The translations under genes were made by a program, and so were the position numbers. Of a stretch of 7,323 nucleotides of DNA, positions 1 to 6,157 are shown piece after piece. The stretch covers positions 1-7,323 of the forward strand of contig DVHW01000067.1 in NCBI GenBank assembly GCA_018711785.1, in the 5' to 3' direction. The notes under the pieces are model-generated. The model worked only from the letters and a program-made list of their open reading frames with translations, did not search any database and was not told the origin of the DNA. Origin of the DNA: Candidatus Galloscillospira excrementavium. GTDB taxonomy: Bacteria; Bacillota; Clostridia; Oscillospirales; Oscillospiraceae. Positions within the stretch are counted from its first letter, which is position 1. Each line of letters begins with the position of its first letter.

Positions 1-65
1 AGCTGGTGCGGCTCACAGGGAAGAGTTTTTATGAGATCGTCAGCCAAAAGCTGGGGAAGGGGTAA
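1..65 (+). CDS. nadK: NAD kinase, C-terminal end (partial)
   Basis: An open frame enters from the left edge (complete codons from base 3) and stops at the TAA at 63-65. It encodes the 20-residue tail LVRLTGKSFYEIVSQKLGKG. This resembles the usual end of clostridial NAD kinases, a hydrophobic 'IRL' strand followed by a helix of the 'FFDVLRxKL' kind. NAD kinase phosphorylates NAD to NADP in the cytoplasm. The call rests mainly on context: in many Clostridia nadK lies just before argR and recN, the same order as here. The gap to argR is only 5 nt and the argR ribosome-binding site lies inside the last codons of this gene, which suggests translational coupling. No catalytic motif is in view, so another identity cannot be excluded. 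Confidence 0.6.
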   Translation, partial: LVRLTGKSFYEIVSQKLGKG

Positions 66-70
66 GTTTG

Positions 71-523
71 ATGAAGAGCAAGCGGCAGGCGGAGATTCTG
101 CGCATTATCGAGACTGTGGATGTGGAGACCCAGGACCAGCTGCTCTCTGAGCTGAAGGCCCGGGGCATCCACTCCACGCAGGCCACCATTTCCCGGGACA
201 TCAAGGAGCTGCATCTCATCAAGGAGCTGACCGGCTACGGCAGCTATAAATATGTGGTCTCAGAGCGGAAGCTCTCCCTCAATTTTGCGGGCCGGCTGCG
301 CAACATCTTCAAGGAGGGAGTCACCTCCTTTGATCTGGCGCAGAACATTGTGGTGGTCAAGACTATGCCCGGTCTGGCCCAGGCGGCGGGGGCGACCCTG
401 GACAGCATGGACATCCCCGACATGGTGGGGAGCCTGGCGGGGGACGACACCGTTATCCTGATCATGCGCACCAACGAGGCGGCGTCCGAGTTCTGCGCCG
501 AGATCCACAACATGCTCAAATGA
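71..523 (+). CDS. argR: Arginine repressor ArgR/AhrC
   Basis: Predicted 150-residue transcription factor that senses L-arginine and, as a hexamer, binds ARG boxes to repress arginine biosynthesis or activate its catabolism. The N-terminal winged helix-turn-helix spans roughly residues 1-65, with the recognition segment STQATISRDIKEL at 35-47, the family hallmark. The C-terminal oligomerisation and arginine-binding domain (about 80-150) contains GLAQAAGATLDS (101-112) and GSLAGDDT; Asp125 and Asp126 match the conserved arginine-contacting pair. The length agrees with the family (149-156). The ATG at 71 is preferred because GGGGAAGGGG (53-62) lies 8 nt upstream; a TTG at 68 would add one residue. 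It sits 5 nt after the probable nadK and 23 nt before recN, a linkage common in Firmicutes. No clear ARG box is visible in this window, so its targets are probably elsewhere. Confidence 0.96.
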   Translation: MKSKRQAEILRIIETVDVETQDQLLSELKARGIHSTQATISRDIKELHLIKELTGYGSYKYVVSERKLSLNFAGRLRNIFKEGVTSFDLAQNIVVVKTMPGLAQAAGATLDSMDIPDMVGSLAGDDTVILIMRTNEAASEFCAEIHNMLK

Positions 524-546
524 TCACAGAGCCGAGGTGAAGGGAC

Positions 547-2250
547 ATGCTCTCTCTGCTCCACATTGAGAATATCGCGGTCATCGAGCAGGCCGACATC
601 CAGTTCGGCCCGGGCTTCAACGCCCTGACTGGCGAGACCGGCGCGGGCAAGTCCATCGTCATCGACGCCATCGGGGCGGTGATCGGGGAGCGCACCAGCC
701 GGGAACTGATCCGCACCGGGGCAAAGTCGGCCCTGGTCAGCGCGGTGTTCACCGATCTTCCCGACCTGCCCTGGTTCGCCGAGAACGGCCTGGGCCCGGA
801 CGAGGAGGGGAACCTGCTCCTCCAGCGGGAGATCCAGCCCGACGGAAGGAATGTCTGCCGTCTGGGCGGGCGGCCGCTGACGGTCTCCCAGCTTAAGGAA
901 CTGGGGAGCCAGCTGGTCAATATCCACGGCCAGCACGACGGCCAGCAGCTGCTGGACGAGCGCTGCCATCTGGGATATCTGGACAGCTTCGGCGGGACGG
1001 AGGCGGCGCTGGAGCGGTACCAGATCGCTTACGGGGCCTACACCGCCGTCTGCCGGGAGATGGCGAAGCTGGAGATGGATGAGGCGGAGAAATCCCGCCG
1101 CATGGACACCCTGCACTACCAGATCGCCGAGCTGGAGCGGGCCGAGCTGAAGGAGGGGGAGGAGGAGCCCCTTCTGGCGCGCCGGAACCTGCTGCGCAAC
1201 GCGGAAAAGCTCATCGAGGCGGTGGAGGAGGCCAGCTATGCCCTCTCCGGGGACGATGAGCGGGAGGGGGCCGCCTCCCTTATCGCCATGGCGGAGAACG
1301 CCCTCTCGCCGGCAGCCCGGATGAGCGGCGCGGCGGGGGAGGCGCTGGCGAAGGTGTCCGAACTCCGCTCCGCCGCCGAGGACGCCGCCGAGCTGGTCCG
1401 GGACCTGCGGGACAGCCTGGACTTCGAGCCCGGGGAGCTGGACGAGATCGAGGGCCGGCTGGACCTGCTCCACCGGCTGAAGAAGAAGTACGGCGCCACG
1501 GTGGAGGAGATGCTCGCCTACCTGGACCGGTGCCGGAAGGAGCTGGACGAGATCCAGTACGCCGACGACACCCTGGCCCGGCTGGAGAAAGCGCGGGGGG
1601 AGCGGCTGAAGAAGGCGAGAGAGGCTGCCCAGGCCCTCTCAGATGCCCGGCACACGGCGGCAGAGGCCATGGAGAAGCGCATCCAGTCCGAGCTGGCCCA
1701 GCTGGACATGCCGAAGGTCCGCTTTGCGGTGGAGTTCCGGCCCAAGCCGGGCGGGGAGGGGTTGGACGAGACCGGCATGGACGAGGTGCAGTTTCTCATG
1801 TCGGCCAATGTGGGGGAGGCCCTCAAGCCCATCCAGAAGATCGCCTCCGGGGGTGAGCTGGCCCGCATCATGCTGGCGCTGAAGAACGTGCTGGCGGAGA
1901 ACGAGGCGGTGACCACCCTGATTTTTGACGAGGTGGACACCGGGGTCTCCGGCCGGGCGGCCCAGAAGGTGGCCCAGAAGATGGCCGACGTGGCCGGGCG
2001 CAAGCAGGTGCTCTGCGTGACCCACCTGCCCCAGATTGCCGCCATGGCGGACGTCCACTTCTCGGTGGAGAAGGGGGAGAAGGGCGGCCGCACCTATACG
2101 GTGGTGGAGCGCCTGAGCCGGGCGCGGAGGAAAGAGGAGCTGGCCCGGCTGTCCTCCGGCGAACGCATTACCCCGGCGGCGCTGGAGAGCGCCGAGGAGG
2201 CGCTGGAGAGCGCCGAGGAGTACAAGCGGGCCCGGCAGACCGAACAGTAG
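547..2250 (+). CDS. recN: DNA repair protein RecN
   Basis: Predicted 567-residue SMC-like ATPase that acts early at DNA double-strand breaks, helping ends and sister molecules associate before RecA-dependent repair. The length fits the family (553 in E. coli, 576 in B. subtilis). The N-terminal ATPase half has Walker A GETGAGKS at residues 29-36. The middle (about 150-370) is rich in Glu, Lys, Arg, Ala and Leu, as expected for the short antiparallel coiled coil. The C-terminal half carries the ABC signature ASGGELAR from residue 433, Walker B LIFDEVDTG with Asp461/Glu462, and the switch histidine His493 in VTHLPQIA. The start is ATG 547 with AGGTGA at 535-540, 6 nt away. It lies 23 nt after argR and is probably co-transcribed with it. 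The extreme C-terminus contains a duplicated heptapeptide, ALESAEE, at residues 545-558. No SOS-type operator was identified. Confidence 0.98.
   Translation: MLSLLHIENIAVIEQADIQFGPGFNALTGETGAGKSIVIDAIGAVIGERTSRELIRTGAKSALVSAVFTDLPDLPWFAENGLGPDEEGNLLLQREIQPDGRNVCRLGGRPLTVSQLKELGSQLVNIHGQHDGQQLLDERCHLGYLDSFGGTEAALERYQIAYGAYTAVCREMAKLEMDEAEKSRRMDTLHYQIAELERAELKEGEEEPLLARRNLLRNAEKLIEAVEEASYALSGDDEREGAASLIAMAENALSPAARMSGAAGEALAKVSELRSAAEDAAELVRDLRDSLDFEPGELDEIEGRLDLLHRLKKKYGATVEEMLAYLDRCRKELDEIQYADDTLARLEKARGERLKKAREAAQALSDARHTAAEAMEKRIQSELAQLDMPKVRFAVEFRPKPGGEGLDETGMDEVQFLMSANVGEALKPIQKIASGGELARIMLALKNVLAENEAVTTLIFDEVDTGVSGRAAQKVAQKMADVAGRKQVLCVTHLPQIAAMADVHFSVEKGEKGGRTYTVVERLSRARRKEELARLSSGERITPAALESAEEALESAEEYKRARQTEQ
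2179..2220 (+). repeat. Perfect 2 x 21-bp in-frame tandem repeat in recN
   Basis: The 21-bp unit at 2179-2199 is repeated exactly at 2200-2220. Each copy encodes ALESAEE, so the duplication adds one heptad to the C-terminal helix of RecN and keeps the reading frame. In relatives the sequence after the 'IT' motif normally holds one such segment ('ALENAKELL'-like), so the second copy is probably an expansion by slippage or unequal exchange (inference). It lies 30 bp before the stop codon, past all ATPase motifs, and is unlikely to damage function. Confidence 0.9.
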
Positions 2251-2282
2251 GGCCGTGCGCCACACTCGGGAGGTGCGCGGCC
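2251..2282 (+). other. GC-rich hairpin directly after recN, weak terminator candidate
   Basis: GGCCGTGCGCC (2251-2261) pairs with GGTGCGCGGCC (2272-2282) over 11 bp, including two G-U pairs, with a 10-nt loop. It starts at the base after the recN stop. Only three T residues follow, then GG, so it lacks the U-tract of an efficient intrinsic terminator. It may stabilise the recN 3' end or partly reduce read-through into the GNAT gene. It also covers a GTG at 2255 that would otherwise be an upstream start for that gene, which argues against that start. Confidence 0.4.
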
Positions 2283-2320
2283 TTTGGAGAGGCGGACCGG
2301 GTGGTGAGGAGGAAGTGCAG

Positions 2321-2794
2321 ATGCCTATTTTTGAGGTGAGGGAGCGCAAGAAGGACTATCTGGACCTGTTGCTGCTGGCCGACGAGCAGGAGAGCATGAT
2401 CGACCGCTATCTGGATAAGGGGACCATGTACGGGCTGGAGGAGGGCGGCGTGGTCCGGGGCGTCTGCGTGGTGACCGACGAGGGTTGCGGCGTGCTGGAG
2501 CTGAAGAATCTGGCGGTCCGCCCGGAGGACCAGCGGCGGGGCTATGGCGCGCGGCTGGTGGCCTTTCTCGCTCGGCGCTACCGGGGCGAGTACCGCCGGA
2601 TGCAGGTGGGGACCGGGGAGAGCCCCCTGACCATCCCGTTTTATGAGCGGTGCGGCTTTGTCCCCTCCCACCGGGTGAAGAATTTCTTCCCGGAGCACTA
2701 TGACCACCCGATCTTCGAGTGCGGACGGCAGCTCATCGACATGGTTTACCTGACCATGCCCCTGGACGGACGGGGGAGTGCGGCCGGGGATTGA
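2321..2794 (+). CDS. GNAT family N-acetyltransferase
   Basis: Predicted 157-residue cytoplasmic GCN5-related acetyltransferase that transfers acetyl from acetyl-CoA to an unidentified amine. Motif A is clear: the strand VLELKNLAV (58-66) leads into QRRGYG (71-76), the Q/RxxGxG/A pyrophosphate-binding loop. The motif B region is IPFYERCGF (105-113), typical of the family. Single-domain length is normal. The frame is open upstream to a GTG at 2255, but ATG 2321 is chosen because AGGAGG (2307-2312) lies 8 nt before it and the protein then begins at the expected place for the fold. The last about 10 residues (DGRGSAAGD) look unstructured. It follows recN by 70 nt and may be read through from it, but its stop codon overlaps the next promoter. 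The position does not reveal the substrate; small-molecule or protein N-acetylation are both possible. Confidence 0.88.
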   Translation: MPIFEVRERKKDYLDLLLLADEQESMIDRYLDKGTMYGLEEGGVVRGVCVVTDEGCGVLELKNLAVRPEDQRRGYGARLVAFLARRYRGEYRRMQVGTGESPLTIPFYERCGFVPSHRVKNFFPEHYDHPIFECGRQLIDMVYLTMPLDGRGSAAGD

Positions 2795-2819
2795 CAAGGC
2801 CGGCGGTCTGTGGTATAGT
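2791..2819 (+). promoter_or_regulatory. Strong sigma-A-type promoter of the T-box operon
   Basis: A perfect -35 hexamer TTGACA (2791-2796), a 17-bp spacer, and -10 TATAGT (2814-2819) preceded by TGG, which gives an extended -10 (TGn). Transcription should begin near A2825/A2826, just before the T-box leader. The -35 box overlaps the GNAT stop codon (TGA 2792-2794). Confidence 0.88.
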
Positions 2820-3072
2820 ACAGCAAGCTTCATATTGCCATCGCGATGATGAGGAGGAGTAGCGGGAACACCGCCGCCCAGAGAGCCCCCGTTTTGGTGA
2901 AAGGGGGAGGGTGGTCTCCTGTGAATACACCTCGGAGCAGCCGCCCCAACCGCGCCACGGCGCGCAGTAGGGCTGTGTCGGGTGCGCCCGTTACCGCGCC
3001 GGAGTGTGTTGGCACTCCATGAGGCCGTTTCTGCGAGGAGGCGGCGAACCAGAGGTGGTACCGCGTGAGTTG

Positions 3073-3106
3073 ACGCCCTCTGTCCAGATGGACAGGGGGT
3101 GTTTTT
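3073..3106 (+). terminator. T-box intrinsic terminator
   Basis: A 13-bp stem, 3073-3085 with 3090-3102, including two G-U pairs and a closing A-U pair, has the 4-nt loop AGAT (3086-3089) and runs into five T residues (3102-3106). Its 5' arm shares bases 3074-3082 with the antiterminator, so the two structures exclude each other. Its 3' arm holds the AGGGGG ribosome-binding site of the permease gene. Confidence 0.93.
3094..3099 (+). promoter_or_regulatory. Shine-Dalgarno site inside the terminator arm
   Basis: AGGGGG lies 9 nt before the TTG at 3109 and is the best ribosome-binding site for the permease. It pairs within the terminator stem, so any full-length transcript that refolds into the terminator would also hide its ribosome site. 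This site decides the start: upstream in-frame codons lie in the structured leader. Confidence 0.6.
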
Positions 3107-3108
3107 CA

Positions 3109-3984
3109 TTGGTTACGGAACGGGAACAGCGGCGGGGCGTGCTGCTCGTCTTTGCGGCGGCGGCGCTGTACAGCATCGGCGGGCTGTGCATTAAGCTGAT
3201 CCCATGGAACGGGATGTCCATCAACGGCGGGCGCAATCTGGTGGCGCTGTTGGTCGTAGGAGGGTATCTGCTTCTGACCGGGCACAAGCCGCGGCTCAAC
3301 CGCTGGGTGCTGCTGGGCGCGCTCTGCGTGTGCGGGACCAATATCCTGTTCACGGTGGCCAACAAGATGACCACTGCGGCCAATGCCATCGTGCTGCAGT
3401 TCACCGCGCCCATTTTTGTCATGCTTCTCTCGGCAATCTTTTGGCATAAGCGGCCGGGAAAGCTGGATGTGGCGGCCTGCGCGGTGGTGCTGCTGGGTGT
3501 GGGCTGCTTCTTTGTGGAGAGCCTGGAGACCGGCGATATGCTGGGGAATGTGCTGGCACTTCTGGCGGGATTGAGCTATGCCGGCGTGTTTCTGCTCCAG
3601 GATCTGCCCAATGCTGACCCTATTGCCTCGGTCTTCTGGGGGGATGTGATCAGCGCCGTGAGCGGACTGCCCTTTCTCCTGCGGGAGCGGGAGTTTACGC
3701 CCACCGCTGTGGTGAGCCTGGTGGTGCTGGGGGCGTTCCAGGTGGGCCTGGCCTATGTCCTGCTCACCATCGGGCTCAGGACAACGCCGGCGGTGACAGC
3801 CAGCCTGGTCTCCGGCATTGAGCCGGTGCTCAACCCGGTTCTGGTGGCCCTCTTTTACCACGAGACCATCGGCCCCCTCTCCATGCTGGGCGCCGTGGTG
3901 GTGGTGGGCGCGGTGGTGCTCTACAATGTGCTCCGGGCCCGCAGGGACACGGAACAGCCGTCTGCCACAGGGAACGGCCCATAA
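3109..3984 (+). CDS. EamA/DMT-family permease, candidate tyrosine or aromatic amino acid transporter
   Basis: Predicted 291-residue inner-membrane protein of the drug/metabolite transporter superfamily. Two EamA repeats of about five helices each are visible. From the chosen start, hydrophobic segments lie near residues 10-28, 36-56, 64-83, 89-110, 117-134, 141-160, 165-190, 198-218, 226-250 and 255-275. Typical features include QFTAPIF in helix 4 and SGIEPVLNPVLVALFY late in repeat 2, where DMT proteins carry 'EPV' motifs. The tail is polar (RARRDTEQPSATGNGP). The start is taken as TTG 3109, downstream of AGGGGG; an in-frame ATG at 3088 lies in the terminator loop with no ribosome site, and a GTG at 3004 lies inside the riboswitch. 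DMT substrates cannot be read from sequence, but the upstream Tyr-type T-box and downstream tyrS suggest tyrosine or a related compound, more likely uptake because T-boxes turn on in starvation. This assignment is inference. Confidence 0.9.
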   Translation: MVTEREQRRGVLLVFAAAALYSIGGLCIKLIPWNGMSINGGRNLVALLVVGGYLLLTGHKPRLNRWVLLGALCVCGTNILFTVANKMTTAANAIVLQFTAPIFVMLLSAIFWHKRPGKLDVAACAVVLLGVGCFFVESLETGDMLGNVLALLAGLSYAGVFLLQDLPNADPIASVFWGDVISAVSGLPFLLREREFTPTAVVSLVVLGAFQVGLAYVLLTIGLRTTPAVTASLVSGIEPVLNPVLVALFYHETIGPLSMLGAVVVVGAVVLYNVLRARRDTEQPSATGNGP

Positions 3985-4063
3985 TGTAGCGTAATCTGTC
4001 CCTCAAAATAGATGAATCACAGGGATTGACACATCATAGAAAACCATAAAGGAGCGAGAAAAG

Positions 4064-5290
4064 ATGACCATTTATGAGGAATTGAAGGCCCGTGGCCTGA
4101 TCGCCCAGGTCACCGATGAGGAGGAGATCAAGGAGCTCATCAACCACGGCAAGGCCACCTTCTACATCGGCTTTGACCCCACTGCCGACTCCCTCCACGT
4201 GGGCCACTTTATGGCCCTGATGCTGATGCGCCGCCTCCAGAGGGCGGGCAACCGGCCCATCGCCCTCATCGGCGGGGGCACCGGCATGGTGGGGGACCCC
4301 TCCGGCCGCACTGACATGCGCTCCATGATGACGGTGGAGACCATTCAGCACAACTGCGAGTGCTTCAAAAAGCAGATGAGCAAATTTATCGACTTCTCGG
4401 AGGGCAAGGCCCTGATGCTCAACAACGCCGACTGGCTGATGAACCTGAACTATATCGAGCTGCTCCGCGAGGTGGGGGCCTGCTTCAGCGTGAACAACAT
4501 GCTCCGGGCCGAGTGCTACAAGCAGCGCATGGAGAAGGGCCTCTCCTTCCTGGAGTTCAACTATATGATCATGCAGTCCTACGACTTCTACCACATGTTC
4601 CAGACCGTGGGCTGCAACCTCCAGTGCGGCGGCGACGACCAGTGGTCTAATATGCTGGGCGGCACCGAGCTCATCCGCCGCAAGCTGGGCAAGGACGCCT
4701 ATGCCATGACCATCACCCTCCTCCTCACCAGCGAGGGCAAGAAGATGGGCAAGACCCAGGCCGGCGCGGTGTGGCTGGACCCGGAGAAGACCTCCCCCTA
4801 CGACTTCTACCAGTACTGGCGCAACGTGGACGACGCCGACGTGCTCAAGTGCCTGCGGATGCTCACCGACCTGCCCCTGGAGCAGATCGACGAGATGGAC
4901 CGGTGGGAGGGCAGCCAGCTGAACACCGCCAAGGAGATTTTAGCCTTTGAGCTGACCCGGCTGGTCCACTCGGAGGAGGAGGCCCAGAAGGCCCAGGACG
5001 CCGCCCGGGCCCTGTTCGCGGGCGGCGGCGACCGGAGCAACGTGCCCTCCACCGCCCTGGCGGCCGGGGACCTGACCAGCGGGGCCATCGGCATCCTGGA
5101 CCTGCTGGTGAAGTGCGGCATCGCCCCCTCCAAGGCGGAGGCCCGGCGGCTGGTCCAGCAGGGCGGCGTGGAGGCCGACGGGGTGAAGGTGGCTGACATT
5201 GGAAAGACCTTTACGGCCGAGGACCTCTCCGGCGAGGGTGTCCTGCTGAAGAAGGGCAAGAAGGTGTTCCACCGGGCCCAGCTCCAGTAA
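4064..5290 (+). CDS. tyrS: Tyrosyl-tRNA synthetase
   Basis: Predicted 408-residue class I cytoplasmic enzyme that activates tyrosine with ATP and loads it on tRNA-Tyr. The catalytic Rossmann domain has the HIGH motif as HVGH (45-48) in [13 protein letters not shown] and the KMSKS motif as KMGKT (227-231). Tyr34, Asp38, Tyr167, Gln171 and Asp174 match the tyrosine-pocket positions of bacterial TyrRS (Tyr37, Tyr175, Gln179 and Asp182 in E. coli). [10 protein letters not shown] precedes the KMSKS loop. A C-terminal S4 RNA-binding domain runs from about residue 345 ([20 protein letters not shown]) to the end. The length is normal. ATG 4064 has AAAGGAG at 4048-4054, 9 nt upstream. It starts 79 nt after the permease with no terminator between, so it probably shares the T-box transcript. 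A TTGACA at 4026-4031 has no suitable -10. A strong terminator follows. Confidence 0.98.
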   Translation: MTIYEELKARGLIAQVTDEEEIKELINHGKATFYIGFDPTADSLHVGHFMALMLMRRLQRAGNRPIALIGGGTGMVGDPSGRTDMRSMMTVETIQHNCECFKKQMSKFIDFSEGKALMLNNADWLMNLNYIELLREVGACFSVNNMLRAECYKQRMEKGLSFLEFNYMIMQSYDFYHMFQTVGCNLQCGGDDQWSNMLGGTELIRRKLGKDAYAMTITLLLTSEGKKMGKTQAGAVWLDPEKTSPYDFYQYWRNVDDADVLKCLRMLTDLPLEQIDEMDRWEGSQLNTAKEILAFELTRLVHSEEEAQKAQDAARALFAGGGDRSNVPSTALAAGDLTSGAIGILDLLVKCGIAPSKAEARRLVQQGGVEADGVKVADIGKTFTAEDLSGEGVLLKKGKKVFHRAQLQ

Positions 5291-5311
5291 AGGGAACCTG
5301 CACAGGAAATA

Positions 5312-5350
5312 AAAAAGCGGACTCTGCTCAAAAGGCAGAGTCCGCTTTTT
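5312..5350. terminator. Bidirectional intrinsic terminator between tyrS and dapB
   Basis: GCGGACTCTGC (5317-5327) pairs perfectly with GCAGAGTCCGC (5335-5345) across a 7-nt loop. The stem is flanked by an A-run (5311-5316) on the left and a T-run (5346-5350) on the right, so each strand reads as a GC hairpin followed by a U-tract. It lies 21 nt after the tyrS stop and 10 nt past the dapB stop, and so serves both convergent operons. Confidence 0.95.
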
Positions 5351-5360
5351 CGTGTTGTTG

Positions 5361-6125
5361 TCAGCCGGTGACGGCCTGGACCAGGTCGGTCATACTGTAA
5401 AGCCCAGGGGCTTTCCCGGCCAGGAACTTGGCGGCCCGGACGGCCCCGTTGGCAAAGACCTCCCGGGACTGGGCGGAGTGGTGCAGCTCAATGACCTCGT
5501 CCCGCCCGGCGAAGAGGACCTCGTGTTCCCCCACGATGGTACCGCCCCGGACCGAGGAGATGCCGATCTCATGGTCCCCCCGGGGCCGGCGCACCGACTG
5601 CCGCTCGTAGACATACTCGGGGGCGTAGGGCAGGCCCTCCGCCGCGGCCTGGGCCAGCATGAGGGCGGTGCCGCTGGGGGCGTCCACCTTGCGGCGGTGG
5701 TGGCGCTCTACGATCTCCACGTCGTAGCTCTCCCCCAGGATGGCGGCGGTCCTGCGGACCAGGTCCATCAGGACGTTGATGCCCAGGGACATGTTGGCGG
5801 AGCGGAAGATGGGGATGGAGCGGGCGGCGTCGTCGATCTGGGCGAGCTGCTCCGGGGTGTAGCCGGTGGTGGCCAGCACCAGGGCCACGCGGCGCTCCAG
5901 GGCCCAGGACAGCAGGCTGTCCAGGGCGGAGGGGTGGGAGAAGTCGATGGCCGCGTCGGCCCCGGCGCTGAACTGGGCGGGGGAGGAGAAGACGGGGAAC
6001 TCCCGCTCTCCGCTGCCCAGCAGGTCAAAGCCTGCCGCGATTTGAATGTCCGGGTCGGCGGAGCAGATGGACTCCACCACCCGGCCCATGTGCCCGTTGC
6101 AGCCCGAGATGACCAGTGAGAGCAT
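5361..6125 (-). CDS. dapB: 4-hydroxy-tetrahydrodipicolinate reductase DapB
   Basis: Predicted 254-residue cytoplasmic enzyme that reduces the DapA product to tetrahydrodipicolinate with NAD(P)H, in the diaminopimelate/lysine pathway. The N-terminal Rossmann loop is SGCNGHMGR (7-15). ATTGYT (85-90) lies near the cofactor and substrate site. NMSLGINVL (111-119) is the conserved hinge region. The catalytic signature ERHHRRKVDAPSGTA includes His142, His143, Lys146 and the substrate-binding SGT at 151-153. The length is near the family norm (about 250-270). Two ATGs compete: 6134 abuts the ribosome site AGGAAAGG, while 6125 is 9 nt from it and gives the usual family start (MLSLVISGCNG), so 6125 is chosen. 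It follows dapA by 32 nt on the same strand, converges on tyrS and ends at a shared terminator. Confidence 0.97.
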   Translation of the reverse strand: MLSLVISGCNGHMGRVVESICSADPDIQIAAGFDLLGSGEREFPVFSSPAQFSAGADAAIDFSHPSALDSLLSWALERRVALVLATTGYTPEQLAQIDDAARSIPIFRSANMSLGINVLMDLVRRTAAILGESYDVEIVERHHRRKVDAPSGTALMLAQAAAEGLPYAPEYVYERQSVRRPRGDHEIGISSVRGGTIVGEHEVLFAGRDEVIELHHSAQSREVFANGAVRAAKFLAGKAPGLYSMTDLVQAVTG

Positions 6126-6134
6126 ATTCAACAT

Positions 6135-6142
6135 CCTTTCCT
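6135..6142 (-). promoter_or_regulatory. Ribosome-binding site that decides the dapB start
   Basis: On the minus strand AGGAAAGG lies directly against the first ATG (6134-6132) and 9 nt before the second (6125-6123). Normal spacing is about 5-10 nt, so the second ATG is favoured, and it also fits the family N-terminus. Confidence 0.7.
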
Positions 6143-6157
6143 GCCGCTATGTAGGAA

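Larger units (their letters stand above)
2826..3106 (+). promoter_or_regulatory. T-box riboswitch leader, probable tyrosine specifier (UAC)
   Basis: Leader of about 280 nt between promoter and permease gene. Visible T-box parts, in order: the 5' Stem I block GATGAGGAGGAGTA (2848-2861); the distal Stem I motif AGAGAG (2880-2885); a CCCCC/GGGGG stem (2886-2890/2903-2907) closing a loop with TTTTGGTGAAA; the specifier-loop 3' strand GTGAATACACCTCGGAGC (2921-2938). In the usual register GAA-NNN-ACC the specifier is TAC at 2926-2928, which reads tRNA-Tyr. GGCGCG/CGCGCC (2959-2964/2995-3000) may form Stem II and GGAGTG/CACTCC (3001-3006/3013-3018) Stem III. The T-box AGAGGTGGTACCGCG is at 3051-3065. 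The antiterminator pairs CAGAGG (3050-3055) with CCTCTG (3077-3082) and GCG (3063-3065) with CGC (3074-3076), leaving the bulge UGGUACC; UGGU would pair with the ACCA end of uncharged tRNA. Binding should favour read-through. Stem I was not folded in full. Alternative specifier registers (AAT, ATA, ACA) are less likely given the downstream tyrS. Confidence 0.93.

Noticed and set aside
244..1473. 409-codon open frame on the minus strand opposite argR/recN
   Set aside because: It is a shadow of GC-rich recN and argR codons. It has Pro/Leu/Arg/Gln-rich low-complexity composition and no recognisable domain, and recN on the other strand is certain.
2255..2320. Upstream GTG start for the GNAT gene
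   Set aside because: It lies inside the post-recN hairpin, has no ribosome site and adds a Gly/Arg-rich stretch foreign to the family. ATG 2321 has a perfect AGGAGG.
3004..3108. N-terminal extension of the permease from the GTG at 3004
   Set aside because: It would translate Stem III, the antiterminator and the terminator of the T-box. The family length and the AGGGGG site support a start at 3109.
2168..3109. 313-codon minus-strand open frame across GNAT and the T-box
   Set aside because: It runs opposite a confident GNAT gene and through a structured riboswitch. Its composition is low-complexity and non-protein-like.
4005..4020. Possible ARG-box-like TGAATCA near 4012-4018
   Set aside because: Only one weak half-site is seen with no palindromic partner, so it is not enough to call an ArgR operator.
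4026..4054. Possible tyrS promoter with TTGACA at 4026-4031
   Set aside because: No -10-like hexamer occurs 16-18 bp downstream. CATAAA is only 13 bp away and the leader would be too short for the ribosome site.
5352..6119. 255-codon open frame on the plus strand opposite dapB
   Set aside because: Gly/Val/Asp-rich antisense shadow of dapB with no domain. It begins at the edge of the shared terminator and lacks a sensible ribosome site.
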